Origin: a virus
Reading direction: 5' to 3' (one strand)
Virus record (IMG/VR): IMGVR_UViG_3300043449_001840
Location: 1-29,484 of that record
Length of the DNA stretch: 29,484 bases
A model generated the notes under the pieces. The model searched no databases. It was not told where the DNA came from and saw only the letters and a program-made list of their open reading frames with translations. The position numbers and the translations under genes are program-made. Shown piece after piece: positions 15,181 to 22,577 of this stretch (the stretch's first letter is position 1; each line of letters opens with the position of its first letter).

Positions 15181-15414
15181 CTGTATATCGGGTGAGTATC
15201 GGAATGGGAAAGTAAGTGAGGACACACTAACTTAGGGAGTTTTGTTGCAGCCTGAGACTCAGCTGCATTCCCATTCCCATAACCCTGAGCTGAGCTGGAA
15301 CTCAGTCACACCATCCGAATGCCGGCAGGCATCTGCATCAAGAGATGATTGAAGCTGAGCTAGCCTCAGCCCTTTCATCTTGGAACTGACTATCTCAGTT
15401 GTGTATGTGTTGTG
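15181..15414. other. Non-coding repeat-rich segment
   Basis: I see no gene here. It holds a 10-bp inverted repeat (GGAATGGGAA at 15201-15210 and TTCCCATTCC at 15268-15277) enclosing a near-perfect palindrome (GCAGcCTGAG/CTCAGCTGC, 15247-15266). It also holds CTAACTTAG (15227-15235), ATGCC/GGCAT (15319-15332) and at least six copies of CTGAG/CTCAG. Candidate roles are replication origin, packaging site or genome end. Confidence 0.5.
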
Positions 15415-15447
15415 TAAAAAGACCTAGCACCCCGAAGGGTGCTTAGG
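15414..15447 (-). terminator. Intrinsic terminator of early unit A
   Basis: Stem CCTAGCACCC/GGGTGCTTAGG (one bulged base) with a TTCG loop on the minus strand, followed by TCTTTTTAC. It begins directly after the stop of the 70-residue gene. Confidence 0.82.
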
Positions 15448-15448
15448 T

Positions 15449-15661
15449 TTAGTTGGTGACCTTGGTAACAGAGGCGATCTTGCGATCAGCCTTCTCCAGT
15501 TCTACGAGCTGGCGAGCGCGGTCGATGCGTGCTTTGTCTGCCATTGCGGCAGCTGCTTCTTCAGTCATCTTTCCGATTTCGTCGATGGCATGAGCGTAAC
15601 GACCGAAGGCGGTGAAGAGGATAGCGATGGATGCGAACAGTGCTTTGAATGCGTTGATCAT
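15449..15661 (-). CDS. Small membrane-anchored protein, only gene of early unit A (70 aa)
   Basis: Starts MINAFKALFASIAILFTAFG, an N-terminal membrane segment, followed by a charged Ala/Glu/Lys-rich helix likely to form a coiled coil. CTGGAG lies 8-9 nt before the ATG. It has its own early promoter and terminator. Probably acts at the inner membrane; function unknown. Confidence 0.75.
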   Translation of the reverse strand: MINAFKALFASIAILFTAFGRYAHAIDEIGKMTEEAAAAMADKARIDRARQLVELEKADRKIASVTKVTN

Positions 15662-15696
15662 GGTGAACTCCAGTTGATTGAGGTGGGGTAGGGTTA

Positions 15697-15717
15697 CCCG
15701 TATTTGGCCGGAGGCCG
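15697..15717 (-). promoter_or_regulatory. Putative early promoter A (virion RNA polymerase hairpin)
   Basis: Template-strand hairpin GGCC-GGA-GGCC (15706-15716) with a flanking T-G pair. CCC at 15697-15699 lies 12-14 nt from the loop centre. The transcript would begin GGGUA-ACCC-UACCC, a 5-bp stem, then CAACTGGAGTTC and the ATG at 15661. Confidence 0.68.
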
Positions 15718-15731
15718 ACCCCGGGGGGGGT

Positions 15732-15756
15732 AGTCTGGGAGTTTGGGCTCCAGACT
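15732..15756. repeat. Inverted repeat in the early/late divergence region
   Basis: AGTCTGGGAG and CTCCAGACT form a 9-bp stem with one bulge and a 6-nt loop. No T-run follows, so it is not an obvious terminator. It lies between early promoter A and the tRNA genes. Confidence 0.55.
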
Positions 15757-15808
15757 GTAAGTCCTGCATCCGTACCCATTTTGAAAAAATCGTGAAAACC
15801 CGAGTGCC

Positions 15809-15837
15809 TATTTTTTGCGCAGTCTTTGCGCTATACT
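15809..15837 (+). promoter_or_regulatory. Possible sigma70-type promoter for the tRNA genes
   Basis: TATACT at 15832-15837 is a good -10 box 10 nt before the first tRNA. The -35 region is poor (T-rich around 15809-15818). Host RNA polymerase could read the tRNAs from here. Confidence 0.4.
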
Positions 15838-15846
15838 CCGATCCAT

Positions 15847-15922
15847 TCCAGAGTAGCTCAGTTGGTAGAGCACCCGCTTGATAAGCGGTCTGCCGGAAGT
15901 TCGAATCTTTCCTCTGGAACCA
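15847..15922 (+). tRNA. tRNA-Ile (GAT anticodon)
   Basis: 76 nt with encoded CCA. Acceptor TCCAGAG/CTCTGGA is perfect, D stem GCTC/GAGC, anticodon loop TTGATAA, T arm GGAAG-TTCGAAT-CTTTC, discriminator A. The outer pair of the anticodon stem is mismatched (C/T). Reads AUC and AUU. Confidence 0.93.
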
Positions 15923-15929
15923 AGTTCAT

Positions 15930-16025
15930 TGGCATATAGCTCAGCGGTAGATTGCGTAGCAACGCGGAGCGAGCAGTCGGCTGTTAACCGACCGGTCTGT
16001 GGTTCGATCCCACATTTGCCAGCCA
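15930..16025 (+). tRNA. tRNA-Asn (GTT anticodon) with enlarged D-loop
   Basis: 96 nt with encoded CCA. Acceptor TGGCATA/TTTGCCA has one T-T mismatch. D stem GCTC (15939-15942) pairs with GAGC (15971-15974). The anticodon stem GTCGG/CCGAC is perfect with loop CTGTTAA, the variable loop has 5 nt, and T stem TGTGG/CCACA is perfect. After the normal D-loop AGCGGTA there are 21 extra bases (15950-15970) containing a TTGC-GTA-GCAA hairpin and a second copy of GAGC. Without them it would be a normal 75-nt tRNA. Confidence 0.85.
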
Positions 16026-16028
16026 TTC

Positions 16029-16113
16029 GGATGCGTAGACCCGTAAGGAGCGGGGGTTGCCTGTAAAGCAGCTGTCTTTGGCCCACTTGGTTCGATACCA
16101 AGAGCATCCACCA
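16029..16113 (+). tRNA. tRNA-Tyr (GTA anticodon)
   Basis: 85 nt class II tRNA with encoded CCA. Acceptor GGATGCG/AGCATCC pairs at 6 of 7 positions, anticodon stem GTTGC/GCAGC with loop CTGTAAA, long variable arm of 13 nt as usual for bacterial tRNA-Tyr, T arm CTTGG-TTCGATA-CCAAG. The D arm has a CCC/GGG stem. It starts 3 nt after the tRNA-Asn CCA. Confidence 0.9.
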
Positions 16114-16238
16114 ATCCCTTTGGTTCTTTGGGTGATTGGCTTCTCGATAGAATGCAGCTTGTCTGCTCCCCTCCCTCCCCCGGTTCCCATGGCTTCGCCC
16201 TTTTATCTATAAAGGGTTCCCCTTTGTAAGAATTATGT

Positions 16239-16267
16239 AAGGCTCCTTTTAAGGGGCCTTTTTTATT
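16239..16267 (+). terminator. Intrinsic terminator after the tRNA genes
   Basis: Stem AAGGCTCC/GGGGCCTT (8 pairs, one U-G) with loop TTTTAA, followed by TTTTATTT. It separates the tRNA transcript from the late genes. A weaker hairpin AAAGGG/CCCTTT without a T-run lies just before it (16211-16225). Confidence 0.8.
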
Positions 16268-16314
16268 TGGTTTACCATATGAACCCTATAAGGTAACTCT
16301 TTCTCTTAAAGCCC

Positions 16315-17019
16315 ATGACCGCTCTCACCATTGACCAGTTCAAGCAAGCTCTTCCCGATAAGGTGAAGAAGTCCATCAATCAGGAGTTGATTGACCAGAT
16401 CAATACCACCCTGTCTGACCCGGAGATGTTTGAGAGTTACAGGGAGAACCTGCTCAGCTACACAAAGGTGATGGCTGATGGCCGGTTTAAGGTGGATTCA
16501 TACATTCAGGCTGTGAAGTATGTGAGCCACAAGCTGATGGGGTGCACCAACATCGAGGCCTACACCAAGACCTTCCCGGACAAGTACCAGCGGTTTGTTC
16601 AGCAAGGGGTTCAGGCCAAGGACATTGCCAGCTACGTGACGGCCTACAACAAGTCCAAGCTGGTGAACCTGATCTTCGAGCAGACGCTGATCCCGAGCTA
16701 TGTGCTGAACCAGGATCTGTACCAGAAGGCGCTGAATGTGCAGGCCGAGCTGATGGTGTCGAGCCATTCGGACAAGGTGCGCTGCGATGCGGCCAACAGT
16801 TTGTTGACCCACCTGAAGATGCCCGAGACCCAGAAGGTCGAGTTGGAGATCGGGGTCAAGGAGGATTCGAGCATTGCAGCCCTGCGCGCGGCGACCTTGG
16901 AGCTGGCCCGGCAGCAAAGGCTGGCACTGGAGGCCGGGGCGATGAATGCCCAGGAGGTGGCCCACACCCGAATCGTTCTGGATGTCGAAGCCAAGGAGAT
17001 CAACCATGGTGCCCCATGA
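16315..17019 (+). CDS. Putative small terminase subunit (N4 gp69-like)
   Basis: 234 residues directly upstream of the large terminase, the place of N4 gene 69. Mainly helical. A helical N-terminal part (about 1-130) is followed by HLKMPETQKVELEIGVKEDS, a segment usual before the C-terminus of small terminases, and an Ala/Leu/Gln-rich helix (about 190-215). It would recognise the packaging site and load TerL. It overlaps the next gene by 14 nt. The assignment rests on position and helical make-up. Confidence 0.7.
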   Translation: MTALTIDQFKQALPDKVKKSINQELIDQINTTLSDPEMFESYRENLLSYTKVMADGRFKVDSYIQAVKYVSHKLMGCTNIEAYTKTFPDKYQRFVQQGVQAKDIASYVTAYNKSKLVNLIFEQTLIPSYVLNQDLYQKALNVQAELMVSSHSDKVRCDAANSLLTHLKMPETQKVELEIGVKEDSSIAALRAATLELARQQRLALEAGAMNAQEVAHTRIVLDVEAKEINHGAP

Positions 17020-17227
17020 AGACGTGGTGCCCTGTGCCATATGCGCTGCCGTGCTCGGAGGATTCTGGGGCGTGGTGATCGGGGTGTTCTATCCGGTGGC
17101 CGGCGTGCTCATTGGAGGCGGGCTGTTTGCGCTGACCTTTTCTGTGCTGGTGCACAACTGTTCGATGGCCGAAGAGGCTGATGAAAAAATTCGGGATGTG
17201 GCTTCGCAACCCAAGGAGAACACATGA
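17006..17227 (+). CDS. Small protein with two membrane helices, possible holin
   Basis: 73 residues from the ATG at 17006, preceded by AAGGAGATCAACC. Two membrane segments (about 10-27 and 29-46, joined by a short FYPVAG turn) and a charged C-terminal tail (EEADEKIRDVASQPKENT). Size and topology would fit a holin or other small late membrane protein, but no lysis gene is next to it. It lies between the two terminase genes with ATGA at the TerL start. Confidence 0.75.
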   Translation: MVPHEDVVPCAICAAVLGGFWGVVIGVFYPVAGVLIGGGLFALTFSVLVHNCSMAEEADEKIRDVASQPKENT

Positions 17228-18837
17228 CCAGAGATCCAGTCGCAGAAGCCTTGGCTCCGTGGAAGGTTGAGGACTACCTCAATGCCACCGACTACCAGGT
17301 CGATCCGTCCTACGTGCCGAGTGAATTTGCACTGGAGTTCGTCACCTTCATCAAGCTGGTGAACGGGGCACAGGGGGAAGAGCACAAGACCCCCCTGGTC
17401 CACTACAAGATGCTCGACACCCTGACCGAGGGCGGCAAGCGGGTGATCAACCTGTGCCACCGAGGCATTGCCAAGACGACCGTCATGGGCGAGTACCTGT
17501 TCCTGTACATCGCAACCTACGGTGAGATCCCTGGCTTTGGACGAATCGACCTGGCCCTTTACGTCTCGGACTCGATCGAGAACGGCGTGAAAAACATGCG
17601 GAAGAACTTGGAGTTCCGCTGGGATAACTCCGACTTCCTGCAGGAGTACGTGCCCGAGATCCGGTTCACCGACATCCGCTGGGAGTTCAAGAACGCCGAC
17701 GGCAAGGTGTTCATTGTCAAGGGGTACGGCGCAAAGACCGGTGTCCGGGGTGCAAAGGAGATGGGCAAGCGTCCTCAGCTGGCTGTGCTTGATGACTTGA
17801 TCAGCGATGAGGATGCGCGCTCCGCCACCGTCATTGCGGCCGTGGAAGACACCGTCTACAAGGCGGTGAACTATGCGCTGCACCCAACCAAGAACATGAT
17901 CATCTGGTCGGGCACACCGTTCAATGCGAAGGATCCGCTCTACAAGGCGGTGGAGTCTGGGGCCTGGGCAGTCAACGTGTTCCCGGTGTGCGAGCAGTTC
18001 CCTTGCACCAGGGAAGAGTTCCGTGGCTCATGGCCTGATCGCTTCAACTTCGACTACGTGAAGGAGCAATACGACACCGCTGTGAAGCTGGGCAAGGTGG
18101 AGACCTTCAACCAGGAGCTGATGCTGCGAATCATGTCGGAAGAAGACCGCATGATTCAGGATGGAGACATCGGCTGGTACAAGCTCGACGCTGTGCTGCG
18201 CAACAAGAGCCGGTTCAACTTCTACATCACCACCGACTTTGCCACCTCGTTGAAGGACAAGGCCGACTACTCGGTGATCAGTGTCTGGGCCTACAACAAC
18301 GTGGGCGATTGGCTTTGGGTGGATGGGGTGTGCAAGCGTCAGCTGATGGACAAGAACATCAACGACCTGTTCCGGCTGTCCCAGATGTACAAGCCCCAGC
18401 AGGTGGGCATCGAAGTGACCGGGCAGCAGGGTGGCTTCATCTCCTGGATCCAGAACGAGATGATGGACCGCAACATCTACTTCCCGCTGGCCACCGAAGG
18501 CAACGACAACAAGCCCGGCATCCGACCCAACACCAACAAGATGGTTCGATTCAACACGGTGGTGCCGTTATTCAAAGCGCGCAAGATCCTGTTTCCAATC
18601 GAGCGCAAGACTGAACCTACAATGGCGGAAGCCATGAACGAATTGAGCCTGGTTTCTGTTTCTGGTTTCCGCAGTAAGCACGACGACTTCCTCGACACGA
18701 TCTCGATGTTGTCCTCACTCACACCCTGGAGACCTTCGGAGGAAGCTCCGATGATGGAATCGGGGAACAGTGATGGCATGTGGGAACTGGATGTGGATCC
18801 GGAACCTGTGGATCGAATGGCTTCGTATATCGTCTGA
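17224..18837 (+). CDS. terL: Terminase large subunit (N4 gp68-like)
   Basis: 537-residue packaging motor. The ATPase domain has an atypical Walker A CHRGIAKTT (K84) and Walker B LAVLDD (D190, D191). WSGTPFNAKD (228-237) lies where the coupling motif is expected. The C-terminal nuclease shows ITTDFATS (D338), GIEVTGQQGG and DDFLD (D487, D488, D491), as expected for an RNase H-like fold. The start overlaps the stop of the preceding gene (ATGA). Confidence 0.95.
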   Translation: MTRDPVAEALAPWKVEDYLNATDYQVDPSYVPSEFALEFVTFIKLVNGAQGEEHKTPLVHYKMLDTLTEGGKRVINLCHRGIAKTTVMGEYLFLYIATYGEIPGFGRIDLALYVSDSIENGVKNMRKNLEFRWDNSDFLQEYVPEIRFTDIRWEFKNADGKVFIVKGYGAKTGVRGAKEMGKRPQLAVLDDLISDEDARSATVIAAVEDTVYKAVNYALHPTKNMIIWSGTPFNAKDPLYKAVESGAWAVNVFPVCEQFPCTREEFRGSWPDRFNFDYVKEQYDTAVKLGKVETFNQELMLRIMSEEDRMIQDGDIGWYKLDAVLRNKSRFNFYITTDFATSLKDKADYSVISVWAYNNVGDWLWVDGVCKRQLMDKNINDLFRLSQMYKPQQVGIEVTGQQGGFISWIQNEMMDRNIYFPLATEGNDNKPGIRPNTNKMVRFNTVVPLFKARKILFPIERKTEPTMAEAMNELSLVSVSGFRSKHDDFLDTISMLSSLTPWRPSEEAPMMESGNSDGMWELDVDPEPVDRMASYIV

Positions 18838-18845
18838 GGAACACC

Positions 18846-19592
18846 ATGAAACTGAAAGAAATCTTTGACCAGCTCACTTACGGCGAGCTCTCCCAGCTGA
18901 GCATCGGCGGCAGTGAAGCAGGGGCTGTTGCCCCGGCCAATTACAACCGTCTGCTGGCTCACATCAACCTGGCTTTGACCGCGCTCTACAAGCGCTTCCC
19001 TTTGAAGGAAGGTCGCGTGAAGATCGAGCTGCAGCCTGGTCGCCTGACATATCCGATCCACAGCAAGTACGCCGTCCATGGCTTGAACACCACCGAGCCG
19101 GTGCGCTACATCAAGGACACTGCAGAGGAGCCTTTTCGCGACGACATCCACAAGATCGAGCGGGTGTACTCATCGGGTGGTTTGGAATTTGGGCTCAATG
19201 ACCTCGAAGACCCGTTCTCCATGATGACGCCCACGGCCACGGTGCTGCGTGTGCCGGCCGACATTGTGACCCCACCTGTGGAGCTGGACGATCTGCTGCG
19301 CACCACGACGCTGGATGTGGTGTACCGGGCCAACCACAGGATCATCCTGGGCAACGGTCTGGATCTGGATCCTGAAGCGGTGGAAGTCGAGCTGCCGTAC
19401 AGCCACCTGGAGCCGCTCCTGTACTTCGTGTCTGCGCGCTTGCACACTCCCACCGGCATGAGCAACGAAACCAACATGGGCAACATCTACGCGGCCAAGT
19501 ACGAGCAGGCCTGCCAGGAGATCGAGACCCGCAACCTGCGCGTGGACAACGTGAGCCAGCCTGATCGCTTGGCTCGCAACGGCTGGGTCTGA
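18846..19592 (+). CDS. Structural protein, probable head-tail connector (N4 gp67-like by position)
   Basis: 248 residues from the ATG at 18846, with GAGGAACACC upstream. The N-terminal helices (ANYNRLLAHINLALTALYKR) followed by beta-rich parts and a C-terminal helix (KYEQACQEIETRN) resemble head-tail adaptor proteins that sit under the portal. It directly follows TerL. The function is inferred from fold style and position. Confidence 0.75.
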   Translation: MKLKEIFDQLTYGELSQLSIGGSEAGAVAPANYNRLLAHINLALTALYKRFPLKEGRVKIELQPGRLTYPIHSKYAVHGLNTTEPVRYIKDTAEEPFRDDIHKIERVYSSGGLEFGLNDLEDPFSMMTPTATVLRVPADIVTPPVELDDLLRTTTLDVVYRANHRIILGNGLDLDPEAVEVELPYSHLEPLLYFVSARLHTPTGMSNETNMGNIYAAKYEQACQEIETRNLRVDNVSQPDRLARNGWV

Positions 19593-19628
19593 GCAGCATT
19601 GCCCCATCAACCAACCAGAGGAAATCCC

Positions 19629-19892
19629 ATGGCAACGAAAGACCCAAGACTCGAGCGCGCCGGCGTGTCCGGCTACAACAAACCCAAGGCCACACCCAGC
19701 CATCCGACCAAGAGCCATGTGGTGGTGGCCAAGTCCGGTGACCAGGTGAAGACCATTCGCTTTGGCCAGCAGGGTGTCAAGGGTTCACCTGATGGCTCCA
19801 AGCGCAACGAGGCATTCAAAGCCCGGCATGCCAGCAACATCTCCAAAGGCAAGATGAGCGCTGCCTACTGGGCCGATAAGGTCAAGTGGTGA
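19629..19892 (+). CDS. Small basic conserved phage protein (DUF6321-like)
   Basis: 87 residues, very basic, start preceded by AGAGGAAATCCC. The C-terminal part VKTIRFGQQGVKGSP followed by FKARHASNISKGKMSAAYWA is a strongly conserved small protein seen in many podoviruses. Its function is not known to me; the charge suggests contact with DNA. It is followed by a terminator. Confidence 0.85.
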   Translation: MATKDPRLERAGVSGYNKPKATPSHPTKSHVVVAKSGDQVKTIRFGQQGVKGSPDGSKRNEAFKARHASNISKGKMSAAYWADKVKW

Positions 19893-19907
19893 ACCCTGGC
19901 AGCCCAT

Positions 19908-19935
19908 AAAAAAGGCCCTTTGATCGGGGCCTTTT
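19908..19935. terminator. Bidirectional terminator between convergent genes
   Basis: Perfect 9-bp stem AAAAGGCCC/GGGCCTTTT with an 8-nt loop. It has T-rich sequence on the plus strand side and A-rich on the other, so it can end both the plus-strand late genes and the minus-strand fibre block. Confidence 0.88.
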
Positions 19936-19948
19936 CTTTTCCTTTTTG

Positions 19949-20212
19949 TCAAACGACTTCTTGCTGCATCAACATCAAGCCTGCCTTTTGCAGGCCGACA
20001 TCCAGCGGCCCGAAGTACACCTTGCGCGGCCAGGTCACATCGTTGCAGATGCGGTCCAGCTCGGAGTCCTCGAAATACCCGTTGGTCAGGTAGTGCGTGG
20101 CTGGTGCCGTACCCTCGGCCGAAGCCGGGGCTGTAAAGTATTCAGGGAAGTCAACTTGTGCGACTGCTTGATCTGCGGCCAGCACGATGACGGTTGCGAG
20201 TGTGGAGTCCAT
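19949..20212 (-). CDS. Small hypothetical protein downstream of the tail fibre
   Basis: 87 residues, acidic. It starts MDSTLATVIVLAADQAVAQV, then a Pro/Thr/Ala stretch and an aromatic C-terminal part. Its ATG lies directly before the fibre gene stop on the minus strand (adjacent, no gap). Genes in this place often encode fibre assembly factors or accessory tail proteins; nothing in the sequence proves that here. Confidence 0.7.
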   Translation of the reverse strand: MDSTLATVIVLAADQAVAQVDFPEYFTAPASAEGTAPATHYLTNGYFEDSELDRICNDVTWPRKVYFGPLDVGLQKAGLMLMQQEVV

Positions 20213-21895
20213 TTAATAGGCTTTCGTTTTGGAGTTAATGTACGTCTCACCAGCTGTGATCTGCGCTGCGGTGGATGCTGCGCCTCGGGCGATTGAGCCG
20301 TAGTCGTGGCCGCTAGAGAACAGGGTTGTTCCACCTCGGGTGTAGAAATAGGCAGGGTAAGTGCCGTAGTTTCCAGTTCCTTGATCTGCTGTGCTTTGCG
20401 CCACTTGCGCACCATTGACTCGCAAAGTTGCGCGGTCTCCAGAGATGTCACCAAGACATGTCACCACATTGGTGATTGGTGCTGCGTAACCGCTTGTATT
20501 AGCACGCGCGGAAACGGTCCCCTTGCTGTCCCATAAGTATGAGAAAGAACCTGCGAACGAGGCAAGCTCAAACGACCCTGCATTTGCGGCAGTATCTGCG
20601 CTCAAACCAACTATTCCCATGTAAGCATCACTCAACTTCCGCACCCCCTGCCACACGGTCATCTTGTCCGTGGCTGTGAAGTTGATGCTGTTGGTCACCA
20701 TGAACTGGTTGCTGCCGTTGGGCTTGATGTAGACCGGGAAGCCTGTGCTGTCGTAGTCCGTGCTGGTGTTGACACGCTGATATGCGGGGAGGCCAACGCC
20801 TTGGTTTGTGGGTCGGACATCAGCGCCCCATACAAAAACGCCTTGGGTTGGAGTTGTACCATCCGCAGCACCAACAAGAATGCCACCAACTGTTGCAGTT
20901 ACTGTTAAAGAAATCCTATACCAGCCGTTTCCTTGATCAGAAATGCTGTAAGACACTAACGATCCGCCTCCATAGGATCGACCTGAAATAAAAGCACCGT
21001 TTGTGAGGTTGACGTTAATTAAATAACCAACTGCTCCTCCACCCATTGCGACGAGGCAAGACCCAGCACCATTGTTTTTTACGCTTACGCTTGCTGTGTA
21101 AGTTCCCGCAATATTAAACGATTGAACCGCACTAAAACCGACAACCGTAGGTGTCAATGTGTCTGCTGTTGTTGTGCCATCTGGTGCAGTTGTGGAATTT
21201 GCGGTTACCGTGGTAGCTGTCTTCGTCCAAACCGCATCACTGAAATCCTCAGTCTTGGTCAGCAAGTTCACCCGCGCAGATACCACAGGGCGGTTTGCGC
21301 TGGTGGACTGGAAGCGGTGGTTGCCGGGGAGTTCTTTGACTGTGATGTTGTCAACGGTTGTGTTAGCACCATTTGCTTGAAAAATCAGACGGGTGTCGCC
21401 AGCAGCTAAAACTTTGAGTGATTTTCTTCCCGCAGCAGATGCCAAAGTAAAAGCCGTAACGCTGCCTATGCCACAAAAGACATTCAGCGTGTTTACAAGC
21501 GGGCCGATTTGATCAAACTCTATGGCATACCACTTGCCAACAGTAACAACGTTGGATTGCGCCAAGGTTCCAGTCGAGGCCGTGAACTGACCACTGCCGT
21601 TGACAGTCCAAGTTGTTGTTGTCCACCCCGTCAACCCCGCTGATCCATCCCCATTCGTCACCAACTCAGGCCCAAGCACCAACCCCTTGCTCAAGTCCAA
21701 CTGCAACCCCACAGGCTGCTCCACCGCTGTCACGGGCGTGGTGCCTGCGCTGTCTTGGAACAAGGTGGCGAAGTTGCTCGGGTCATACCACCATCCCTGC
21801 TCGCCATTGGCAAACAAAGATGCTGGGTTGAAAGCTGTCTTTCTCAGCTTTCCCGGTACCGTCCTTCGACGGAGTATTCGATTCAATGCAGTCAT
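20213..21895 (-). CDS. Putative tail fibre or receptor-binding protein
   Basis: 560 residues rich in Thr, Ser, Gly, Val and Asn. An N-terminal section (GWWYDPSNFATLFQDSAGTT, about 35-54) is common in tail proteins of Burkholderiales phages and prophages. It is followed by two beta-sandwich modules of carbohydrate-binding style (about 75-190 and 205-360), then a LamG/concanavalin-like C-terminal part (about 395-540). No catalytic motif is evident. AAGG lies before the ATG. It probably sets host range. Confidence 0.8.
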   Translation of the reverse strand: MTALNRILRRRTVPGKLRKTAFNPASLFANGEQGWWYDPSNFATLFQDSAGTTPVTAVEQPVGLQLDLSKGLVLGPELVTNGDGSAGLTGWTTTTWTVNGSGQFTASTGTLAQSNVVTVGKWYAIEFDQIGPLVNTLNVFCGIGSVTAFTLASAAGRKSLKVLAAGDTRLIFQANGANTTVDNITVKELPGNHRFQSTSANRPVVSARVNLLTKTEDFSDAVWTKTATTVTANSTTAPDGTTTADTLTPTVVGFSAVQSFNIAGTYTASVSVKNNGAGSCLVAMGGGAVGYLINVNLTNGAFISGRSYGGGSLVSYSISDQGNGWYRISLTVTATVGGILVGAADGTTPTQGVFVWGADVRPTNQGVGLPAYQRVNTSTDYDSTGFPVYIKPNGSNQFMVTNSINFTATDKMTVWQGVRKLSDAYMGIVGLSADTAANAGSFELASFAGSFSYLWDSKGTVSARANTSGYAAPITNVVTCLGDISGDRATLRVNGAQVAQSTADQGTGNYGTYPAYFYTRGGTTLFSSGHDYGSIARGAASTAAQITAGETYINSKTKAY

Positions 21896-21897
21896 GA

Positions 21898-22548
21898 TTA
21901 GGCCTTGTTGAAGTACACGACTTGCACGTTGGTGGTACCACTGCGCGAAATCAGTTTTACGGAAGCCAGAGCGGTGTCCACGTAATAGAACACGCCGTCA
22001 TCGATGCGCGAGCCGATGCTGGCAGTTGGGTTTGTACTATCCTGGGTCACCGACACGGCGCTCCCATCGGCCTGGATCATGGCAGCCACGGCACCACCAG
22101 GCACAGTCAATGTGGCCACCGCAGCGGCTGTGACGGACAAAGTCTGACGGCCTACGCAAAGACGGGGAGCAGCCGATACGGGAATTGGGTTGCCCGTCTC
22201 GTTGGTGATCTCGACTTCGTTGCTGGCTGTGATTGGACCGGTGATCGTCACGTTTCCAGTGGCCAGGGAAACCGGGGCACCACCCGTGGACTTGCTCACC
22301 GTCAGGGTGAAATTGGGATAGGGGAATCCTGGTTTGGTTCGGGCCCACACAAAGCCTGCGCCGATCATGGCTCGGGTCAGGCCTTGCTCGCGAAGCATCA
22401 TGTGACCGGGAACAGTGGGAGCAGAATCCGTATCCGTGGCTGCAAATTCGATGGCAACTGCTTCGAGCCAGGAGATCAGAAGGCTGGCATCAGCAGCATC
22501 GGCTACTTTGGTCCATGCCGAGGTAATGGAGGTGTTGGCGGTAGTCAT
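21898..22548 (-). CDS. Tail protein upstream of the fibre gene
   Basis: 216 residues with AAGGAACCCCCC before the ATG. The N-terminal part has AWTKVADAADASLLISWLEA, and the rest is beta-rich Thr/Val/Ala sequence. Similar small proteins stand beside fibre genes in other phages. It may link the fibre to the tail or act as an adhesion part. It ends 2 nt before the fibre start. Confidence 0.75.
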   Translation of the reverse strand: MTTANTSITSAWTKVADAADASLLISWLEAVAIEFAATDTDSAPTVPGHMMLREQGLTRAMIGAGFVWARTKPGFPYPNFTLTVSKSTGGAPVSLATGNVTITGPITASNEVEITNETGNPIPVSAAPRLCVGRQTLSVTAAAVATLTVPGGAVAAMIQADGSAVSVTQDSTNPTASIGSRIDDGVFYYVDTALASVKLISRSGTTNVQVVYFNKA

Positions 22549-22577
22549 GGGGGGTTCCTTTTTGAATTGAAGAGAGG

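Noticed and set aside
15678-15881. 67-codon plus-strand frame running into tRNA-Ile
   Set aside because: It crosses the early promoter hairpin and a clear tRNA gene and has no ribosome site.
15957-15975. GCGGAGC in the tRNA-Asn insert as a further early promoter hairpin
   Set aside because: Only three pairs can form around GGA and no CC lies at the distance shared by the other four sites.
15808-16190. Minus-strand open frames across the tRNA cluster
   Set aside because: These are antisense to three well-formed tRNA genes and have no family features.
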